Of a DNA stretch of 64,000 nt, positions 56,413 to 64,000 are shown piece after piece (positions within the stretch are counted from its first letter, which is position 1; each line of letters opens with the position of its first letter). The translations under genes and the position numbers were made by a program. Origin of the DNA: Cloeon dipterum (taxonomy: Eukaryota; Arthropoda; Insecta; Ephemeroptera; Baetidae); NCBI RefSeq assembly GCF_949628265.1, contig NC_088789.1, positions 34,279,883 through 34,343,882 on the forward strand, read 5' to 3'. The notes beneath the pieces are model-generated. The model did no database searches. It was not told the origin of the DNA and saw only the letters and a list, made by a program, of their open reading frames with translations.

Positions 56413-57339
56413 CAAGGTAAAGCTAAAAAAACAGTGCTGTAATCTGCCCCCTTATGGTATAACGAGTATTTGTAATGCATCCCCTTATGGATGTAAATAA
56501 TGGTCACGGGTTTCTATAGGATTTGGTAAAACGTCGTATTGAATAATTGGAATTTTGCGAAATCAACGCGTAAATTATTCAAACAGACGAGTTATTTTTT
56601 AATTTTTGTATTTTTCGTTATCTCCTACTTATCTCCTATTTTCTCAAATTGCGCTTTTCTTAATATTATGTGAGTCGAACGAATGAAGTGATGTAAAAAT
56701 CATTCTCCGCATGCTGAGAATGATTATTATTGCGTTATTTGGGAAACCTCGCAGGCGCATGAGGGGAGTGCAATGCGTTGCACTCTCGGTGATTTAAAAG
56801 TCAGAGGCCCGAAAACCACCAACAGGCATAGCAGGCAAGCTGGTGTGCTATCTGCCAACCAACGATCTTTGTCTGATCGGATTTTCTACCTTCTTTATAA
56901 ATTATCAAACGTAAATGGGATTTTTATTTGGGCTTCTACCTTATTTATGTGACTTTTGTGCACAATAATTTATCGGGCCATTATCTGACTATTTAATTCG
57001 CTACCCTCAGGTGCCCTGCGAGGCCGTTTGGTATTTCTGACACCGACGGCCTGCAGCGCCTTCTTGGGCATCGTACAAGAGAGGTGCGGACACCGCCAAT
57101 TGTGTCCGCGTGGATGATCAACTTGATTCCACCCTTATTAAGCCGTAAGAAGAACGGCGACGAAGACAGAGTTGTGATTTGAGAGATTTTGTTGAGTACA
57201 GTTTTTTGATAAGCGCTATTGTTTCAATATCTCAATTGTTATGTACCCCTTCTATTATTTTTTTTATATTTGTCATTACACATTGTCTGTAGTTCTCTCT
57301 TCCTTTCTCTGCGTGCGTGCGTGTGTGTGTGAATCGCCG
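56413..57339. other. Intergenic, nothing recognised
   Basis: No gene or repeat pairing recognised. Confidence 0.4.
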
Positions 57340-57480
57340 AATCCCATCATCTTCCTGGCTCGTGTTCTCGGGTTCATTGTGCTCCGCTTTCCCTTTTCAT
57401 CGCTGGTTGTGTGTGCGCCTTCGTGCCTCGTTAGGAGCCTCCATCGCAGAGTAAGCAGTTAGATAGAAAATAAATCGCTC
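57340..57480 (-). repeat. Family 2 fragment, inverted
   Basis: CTCGGGTTCATTGTGCTCCG and CTCGTTAGGAGCCTCC. It stands next to a plus-oriented family 2 copy. Confidence 0.65.
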
Positions 57481-57489
57481 TGTCGTGTG

Positions 57490-58290
57490 CAATTTAGTTG
57501 AATATCTATTCAAAATTCATTTTTCTGGAAAATTATTTGGAATGAAGGTAATTCGAATTCAAAATGACGAAATGTAGAACAAATATTTCGTTAATTTTAT
57601 AAATTCAACATCTGACTAGATAAAGAACAATTAAATTCTGATCTGCTCTTTACCAAGTTAATTTCAAAGAGAAGCTATGTTAGTTGAATCGCCTTATTTC
57701 ATGCTCCCCCTTTTTTTCTCAACCTAACGAATAAAAAAATACTAAATAATAATTAAAGGGCCAATTAAATATTTGAATGATTCTCAATATCACAGCTAGA
57801 TGGACCTCGTGGAAAAAATAACAATCTGGATCGTGTTTCAATAAGCTCACATTTTGACAGCCGCAGAAAGGCCACGGCTTAGATTTCTTTTTTCGGGGAT
57901 TGAAATTCATCTAAAAAAATATCAAAGCCTGGCGTGTGCGGCTACAAACTAAATCGCGCAGCACTTAAGCGATTTATTTCTATCAAATTGCTTGTCTTGC
58001 GACTAGAGGCTCCTAACGAGGCACGGAGGCGCACACGCAACCAGCGTTAAAAAGGAGAAGCGGAGCACAATGAACCCTCAGAACGAGAGCTGGGGAGAAA
58101 AAAGGGAGAGTCTGGGTTAGTGGGTCACACACTCGCACAGCCAACGAAGCGCGACAGGAAGAGAAAAATAATTTCAAGGCCAGCTATTGGCTTGGTTAAG
58201 ATTGAGAGAGCTGCCAAGTCGTACGCTAGATGGCCTCAGCCATTCTCATAGTGGCTGCTAATATACATGTTTTTCGTAGTAATTAATTGG
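57490..58290 (+). repeat. Family 2 copy with internal deletion
   Basis: 57490-57900 matches 46430-46830 and 57955-58290 matches 47100-47455. The middle part present at 46840-47090 is mostly missing. Confidence 0.7.
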
Positions 58291-58694
58291 TGTGCATAGG
58301 ATAGTTCTTGATTTTTTTTAATTCTCGTTTCAGTGTTTGTGTGTCTAAAATGTGAATTTCTTATAATGAAATTGATGCTTCTATTTTAAATTAAAATAAC
58401 TGAGTAATTTTGTTCAAATATACATCAGAGAAGGTATTAAAAATTAATTCTAGTGAACTAATTCCGACGCATAATTAATACTATAAATTTTGAGTGGGAG
58501 TTTTTGGAGAAACTTCTTAACGGGCCCTTTTTCCCCAGCAGGTTTTTGTCGAGCAATCTTTCAATTCTTGCCGCAATTTTCTGTTTAACATATGTTTCAA
58601 ATTTTTTTCATTTTCAATTAAAAATTTAGAAAGCAATCCCTTCTTTTGACTTGATTAATTGGGATTTTGTTATCAAAAACCTAAACGACATTAT
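58291..58694. other. Intergenic
   Basis: AT-rich. 58610-58695 matches 44855-44935. No gene. Confidence 0.45.
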
Positions 58695-59095
58695 TTTTGC
58701 TCCTTTTTATCCCTGTCCTCGAAGCGGGAAGGGGCGCGCACTGCTAGCTCGAATGCTTCATTCCGGGTCCCAATCACACCGCGAACGGATTGAATGAGCG
58801 CACCAGGCCGCCAGCAGGGACCCCGCCCACTGAAGGGCCACTTGCCTCCGCACCGAGGACTGCATTGAAACGCTAGACATTCGTGTCCCGTGAAGCCAAA
58901 TTACGCGTGCTGGAAAGGTGCAAACCAGCCCGTTGAGCAATTTGAGCATTTCGAGTCAATAAACTAACCACTTTTTGCCATCTCTGACATTGGGTAGCCA
59001 GTATTAGATCTCCCAACTGCTCAAATACCTCCCATTGCTTTGACACTCCTGAGAAATGCCGCTGAACAATGCGAGCCAACGGGCTGGTTTGTCGA
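58695..59095 (-). repeat. Family 1 repeat, full-length
   Basis: Inverted copy of 2939-3365 over its whole length (TTTTTATCCCTGTCC at one end, GAGCCAACGGGCTGG at the other). Confidence 0.75.
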
Positions 59096-59796
59096 GTTCA
59101 ACGGTGGTTAGTTTTTGCAAATCTAACGGTTAGAACCCGTGATTTCGAGTTGCAAAAATATGTAGTCAATTCTGAAAATCATAGACATTATTAAAATGAA
59201 AAATATATTTTTCTGAGATGGTTCTTTAATAAGTTAACTTAAATTTGGGTATTTTGATTTTTCCCAAAATTTTTTTAAAGGTTCTTTAACGGCCAGCTGT
59301 AATTTTCAGACAATTGTTTTACGAAATTAGTAAATTTGAGAAAATTTTGATGAGCGGGAATAAACTGGAAATTCAATCAGCTATCTGAATTTGTCAGTAT
59401 TTAACCCCATTGTTATTACAATTTAAAAAAAACATTTAGCATATATATTTCCTCTGGGCTCAAACATGTAGTTAAAAATACCCAAAACTTCTTCTTTTAA
59501 AACTAAAACAGACGCATATTTTTAAAAAGAAGTACATATAATCAAATACAAAAATCCAAAGCTAATTTTTCAAAGGGGTTGAAGTAAAGCAAAATGATTC
59601 AATTCAATTTATCTTTATTAAACTTCTGGCAAATAGTAATTTATAAGTATATTTTTAGAGTGCAAAATACAATTTCTCAAAAAATTTTACACGAAACACC
59701 TTACGAAACTGAATATCTGTCTAATTAACCGTCAAAGGGACAATTTTCAAAATTTATTACAAGGTTTTCAGAATATTTATTCTATTTTGGCACAAT
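59096..59796. other. 3-prime flank of the zinc-finger gene
   Basis: AT-rich. On the minus strand, AATAAA-type polyadenylation signals lie at the stop codon itself (near 59793-59798) and further downstream near 59776-59781 and 59613-59620. A short family 7-like piece lies near 59120-59160. Confidence 0.45.
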
Positions 59797-61813
59797 TTAT
59801 TTACCTATGTGCTTCTTTTTAATATGAATATACAAGTATTGTTTTCTCCTATAAAAATTCGGGCACTTGTCACAATAGAAATCTTTACTATTGGTCTTCA
59901 CACAGGTGTTAACATGCTTTTCAAGAAGTCCACGGCACTTGAACTTGCGCTCGCAGCGGCGGCAACACTTACTGGTCCTGTGAATCGGCATGTTATAGAA
60001 ACGTATTTCCTGCGCACACTCGGCGCAGCGGAGGAACGAGTGCGCACAGGACTTGTGGATGTCGAGTAACAATTCCGAGGCAAACAATCTGTTGCACTCT
60101 CGACACTTAACCGTCTTTGGAAAATGTTTGCGTTGCATGTGATTCGTCATATTATATTTGTTGAATGCAGAATAGCCGCAATGGTCGCAACTCACGCTTT
60201 TGGTGTGAACAGTTTTCACGTGTCTATTCAACAAGTGAGGCAAGGCGAACTGTTTTCCACACTCTTTGCATCTGCTGAAGGTTAGATAGCAGCTCTTCCT
60301 ATGAAATTGGTCCAAACCCTTGCACTTGAAACGGATTTTGCAATTGGAGCAAGACCTCGGCTTTCCGTGGTACGTCTTGAATCCGACAGCCACGTCCTGG
60401 CCACAAGATTTGCACTTTTCGAACGTGTGAATTTTGTTATGGTGTTTTTTAACGACCCACTTTGAGCCGAATTTGGCGTCGCAACTGCCACATTTGAAGA
60501 TCTTTGGCATGTGCTTCGACTCTTCGTGATGTCTCAAATGGTACTTCTCAGTGGTGAAATACTCGCAATGCTTGCATAAGTAAAGATCTTGATTTACGTT
60601 TTTCTTGTGGGACGAGTTGATATGGATGCTCATTTCATACTTGGATTTGAAGAACTCATCGCAGCCGTAATGCTTGCACGCCACCGGAAGTTCCGGATGG
60701 ACGCGTTTCATGTGATGAGTCCGCGACGAGAATGAGGAAAATATAGTATCATTTTCACAATATTTACAACGAATTTTCTTCTTTTCACGAGGTGGTCTGT
60801 AAGGTTTCTCGTGAAAATCGTTCTGCATGTGCTGCTCCTTTTCCTCGTCGGTGTGAAAGTAAGTCGTGCAGCCCCGAAATCCACATTTGATGGCTTTTTT
60901 GTGCATAGCTTTGACGTGATCCATCAGTCGTCCGAATCTGTTGCCGCAGTAGAGACACACTCCACTCAGCGGTTTCCTTCTCGGAGATATTTCCTTTTCG
61001 TATTTGGCCAGATCAACCTCTTCCAACTGCACCCAACACTGTTCCACTTCTCCAACTGTAAAATTTCAATCAATTTATTAAACACCAGTTTGTGTACAAC
61101 AGATTGTATTATATTGTAATATTAGGTCAGTCATTTGGCTGGTAATTTTGCAGCCTGGGTCTGACTCATCTGAAAGTGATAGAAGTCCATGCTGTTATCA
61201 CAAAGTTTACAAACACAGATTTGGCTTCACGGTACACGAATGTCTAGCGTTTCAATGCAGTCCTCGGTGCGGAGGCAAGTGGCCCTTGAGTGGGCTGGGT
61301 CCCTGTGCGACCTGGTGCGCCCATTCAATCCGTTCAAGGTGTTATTCGCACTCGGAATTCAGCATTCGTGCTAACACATTGCGCGCCCTTCCCGGTCCGA
61401 GAGGACACGGATAAAAAAGAGCAAAAAAAGAAAAAGTACCTGAATAGTTGTCCCGAAGAACCCTAGCGTTTTCTTCCAAAACAAGGTTTTTCGGCCACCA
61501 AGCAACAGCCTCGTCTCCAGACTCATCCCCAAACCTAGAACCGGGGTCAATGTTAAAATAATAAATTAAAATTCATGGAAAAAACTGACTCTGCCTGCCA
61601 GATGCAAAAATAGCAGATCAAAGAGTCTTCTTCGACCACGTCCGGCAAGTTTTCGTCTTCTTCCGTCAGGTTCATGACCTCCATGGCCCATTTCCTCAGC
61701 TTGAACCTGTCCACCTGCGACGCGAGGACGTGGCCGTCCGACGTCGGACACTCGCACAGTCTGCACAGCGGCTTTTGAATGGGTGTTTTTCCTTCTTTGC
61801 CTCGCAGCTCCAT
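59797..61813 (-). CDS. ZAD and C2H2 zinc-finger protein
   Basis: Three exons: 61813-61590, 61534-61440 and 61055-59797, all GT-AG with agreeing phases, 525 residues. Exon 1 encodes the start of a ZAD (zinc-finger associated domain): C17-R-L-C20 and C67-Y-F-C70, the four zinc ligands of this domain. Exon 2 completes it (DESGDEAVAWWPKNLVLEEN). Exon 3 holds about a dozen C2H2-type fingers from CLYCGNRFG to FYCDKCPNFYRRK, joined by irregular linkers; a few (CKSCGQD, CRRCERK) are degenerate or paired out of register. ZAD proteins are dimerising nuclear DNA-binding factors, numerous in insects. The target is unknown. Intron 2 carries a family 1 repeat. The start is the first ATG before the ZAD cysteines. 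I see no damage. It is unrelated to the receptor cluster in sequence, and nothing shows that it regulates it. Confidence 0.9.
61221..61432 (+). repeat. Family 1 repeat in intron 2 of the zinc-finger gene
   Basis: GTCTAGCGTTTCAATGCAGT through GGATAAAAAAGAGC. It stops a few bases short of the exon 2 donor at 61440, so the element tail lies directly beside the splice site. The open frames here are repeat shadows. Confidence 0.75.
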
Positions 61814-62359
61814 CTCTTGACTCCTTTAGTGACACTCTAACCAAGAAAATCTTCCCCAAAGACAAAGAGTGATAGTCGTAAACAAACAAACAAAACACGC
61901 GGTTTATGCTTCTTGCTGTTTACTGTGAAGTCATTAGAAAGCGCAGAAAGCGATATTCAATGTCAGCTATGTTGACGACGTCGACAACTCCGTCCGGCCG
62001 CCCCGCCCTCGTGCGCAGTGGTGTGTGCGACAAGGAGAAGAAATTCTCAAAAGCTGGTTAGTCGTTTTTGCCAAAAATTTTTTAATATTTTACTTGAAAA
62101 TTAAAATTCTGTCATAATATTAAAAAGTTCCCAGCAAGCTCTATAGATTTACACTTAAATATTTTAATATTGAAACTGGGATCTTAACTCCTTGCGCTTA
62201 CTCTCTCGTATATTTCTAAAGACAACCAATCAGCGTTCGACTGCTGCGATCTGATTGGCTTACTCGTGATTTTTGTATTTCGTCGCGCGTTCGGGAAAAA
62301 GTACCTGCTTTCTATGGGTCAGCGTAGAGGAAAAGCAAATTTCCTCTCGAGCCACCTGA
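61814..62359. other. Upstream region of the zinc-finger gene
   Basis: Probable promoter side, with a somewhat CpG-richer patch at 61975-62035. No TATA box that I would commit to, and no other gene. Confidence 0.4.
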
Positions 62360-62790
62360 AGGGTTAAACAAGGCAAAGAGATGTCCTTTTTAAGTGGTCA
62401 GGATCGTCGCAGTGGAACAATTACAAAAAAAATCAGAATAAATGCGCAAAAATGTTCAAATTGGGCTTGTGTTTCGACGGGAGAGAGAAACTAAAAATAA
62501 TGGTCATCTTGCGCACACTCACGCGCAGCCTGTTTGGTGTGTTTGCCACTAGACACAGAAACACGAGGCGGGCAGCGACGAAAAGTCTCACTCTTGTCTG
62601 ACTGGGAGCAAGAGAGAAAAGGAGTCAGCCGCAAGTATTAAGTCACGGGAGCGAGAGCAAGACGGATTGAGCTACACAATTACACATTTCTCACTCGGCA
62701 CTTTTTGTAAGTCTTCCATCTGAATTATTTGTAATCGGGCACAGCCAGAAAGCACAAAAAGGATTAATTTTTAAATGGTATTCTTGCAAA
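62360..62790 (+). repeat. Dispersed repeat family 8
   Basis: Matches 47800-48330 (AAGTGGTCAGGATCGTCGCA) and 45230-45490 (CTGAATTATTTGTAATCGGG). Confidence 0.65.
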
Positions 62791-64000
62791 TGAAAAAAAA
62801 AATTTTGCCTAAATTTATTACCCGGGAAACCGTGGGATTTTTCTAAAAGAATTTGGTTTACGAAATTATAACTTTCATCTGACTTTTATAAATTATTTTA
62901 CCATTGGAATTAGTTCGAATTTGCATTTCGAGGAAAGTCCAACTTGCAAAAGTTGCTAGGCAGATAGAAAAACTAGCGCGGCTGTGTGTTGGCCTTGGAA
63001 ACATCCGGCCATGATATCTCCGCAGAAAGTCATAAACATTTGTATGTTAATGCGTCGGGCCTAAAAGAGAGGCGCAACAAAATAACAGATAGATATAAAT
63101 TTCATTTGATTCGCGGCTTAATTTGTGAAGCAACAATATGAACCGATTTTGCTTCTAAACCACTTCGAGATTCGAGAGTAGCAGTACAGCTACAATATTG
63201 CATGTTCTCTTGATGTGATGATTGTTTTTAATTGGCGAGAGAGTTTTTAGGATTTAAAAGTCGATTTTAGATGACTTCCAAGCCTAATAAAGCACCGTTT
63301 TAAAAGGCATATTAAAAAAATTCATTTAGCAAAAATAATAGAAGTGTAATGTTATTTGTTTTTTAAAGTTTCATTATATTTATATAATTATTCTATTGAC
63401 ACTAGCAAGAATTAACAAAAATAATAATAATTAATGAAATCTTTCCAATTCTGTCCAGACGTATTTTGGGAATTAGCCTGAAACCTGCACGGTCCTCTTT
63501 TCGACTGAATTCGCGCTAAAATAGTTTCGCTAGAATTTATTAGATAAATTTTCTCAGCCTAATTTAGTCAGTGTTTTATTGAGTTGCTCTTTTAGCCATT
63601 TAAGAGCAAAAAAAGCGCAACAAACAGTATTTATAAATAGTTTTTCTTGCTTTCATCGGCGGGGAATTCTAGGAAATCTGGACTGGTGTTTTTCTAAACT
63701 TTTTTTATTCATTTTTATTTTGCTGGTCAGCTGATCAATGTCCAAACAAAACAGCTCGGTTGGCGTTGACCTTTGTGACCTCATCGAGCTCAGATAAGTT
63801 TTTATTTCTTTGACGTTAACGATTGTAAAACTAGGAGAAATTAAATCTGGATATTATATTTCCTGAATCAAACTTTGGCTCTGCTGAGATGATAATAATT
63901 TTTCAATATCGGAAATGAAGCAGCTTGAATTTCGAAAGTGGTGATTTTAAAGTGTCAAGGCCACTTTTGTGATATCAGAGTGGAGGTTGGCAGTTGCTAG
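62791..64000. other. Intergenic, nothing recognised
   Basis: No gene, repeat pair or structured element noticed to the end of the window. Confidence 0.4.

Noticed and set aside
1-64000. tRNA, rRNA, CRISPR, reverse transcriptase and transposase genes
   Set aside because: I looked for the usual motifs on both strands and saw none that I would support. A covariance-model or profile search could still find diverged cases.

Overview
This looks like a nuclear contig from an arthropod, most likely an insect. It is AT-rich, genes are sparse, coding regions are split by short GT-AG introns, dispersed non-coding repeats fill most of the rest, and one gene is a ZAD plus C2H2 zinc-finger protein, a class that expanded in insects. 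I recognised no bacterial or organellar features, RNA genes, or reverse transcriptase or transposase frames. The species cannot be named from the sequence.

From about 3.5 to 56 kb the window holds a cluster of at least ten copies of one gene family that I do not recognise. Nine are on the minus strand (3505-5372, 12488-13527, 15336-17276, 21371-22567, remnant 24478-24766, 29117-30084, 33397-33940, 39434-40397, damaged 42843-43533). One is on the plus strand (53656-56035). Each has the same plan: exon 1 gives a signal peptide and a short strand ending near NWxLLIGAN; exon 2 (usually 177 nt, phase 1 at both ends) gives a domain with five cysteines and several N-glycosylation sites; exon 3 gives a sixth cysteine (often SWCPK), a QQGS-type stalk, usually a transmembrane helix, and a cytoplasmic tail. 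Splice sites and reading phases agree in every copy that looks intact.

The outside part is conserved but the inside part differs. Most copies have a short tail of about 20 to 60 residues. The copy at 15336-17276 carries eight ankyrin repeats. The copy at 53656-56035 carries six further exons that encode a caspase p20-like domain, in which the catalytic histidine position reads Gln while a Cys-Arg-Gly motif remains; no p10 part is seen. My inference is a cluster of diversifying cell-surface receptors with signalling and possible decoy members. This resembles innate-immune or self-recognition families in layout, but no function has been shown.

The ZAD zinc-finger gene at 59797-61813 (three exons, 525 codons) is a separate gene. 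The remaining DNA is mostly repeats: a 2.8-kb nested inverted repeat at the left edge, several hairpin MITEs, two elements of about 200 bp with hAT-like ends and 8-bp target duplications, and about eight families of dispersed non-coding repeats, some lying in introns of the genes above. Repeat boundaries are estimates from reading by eye.
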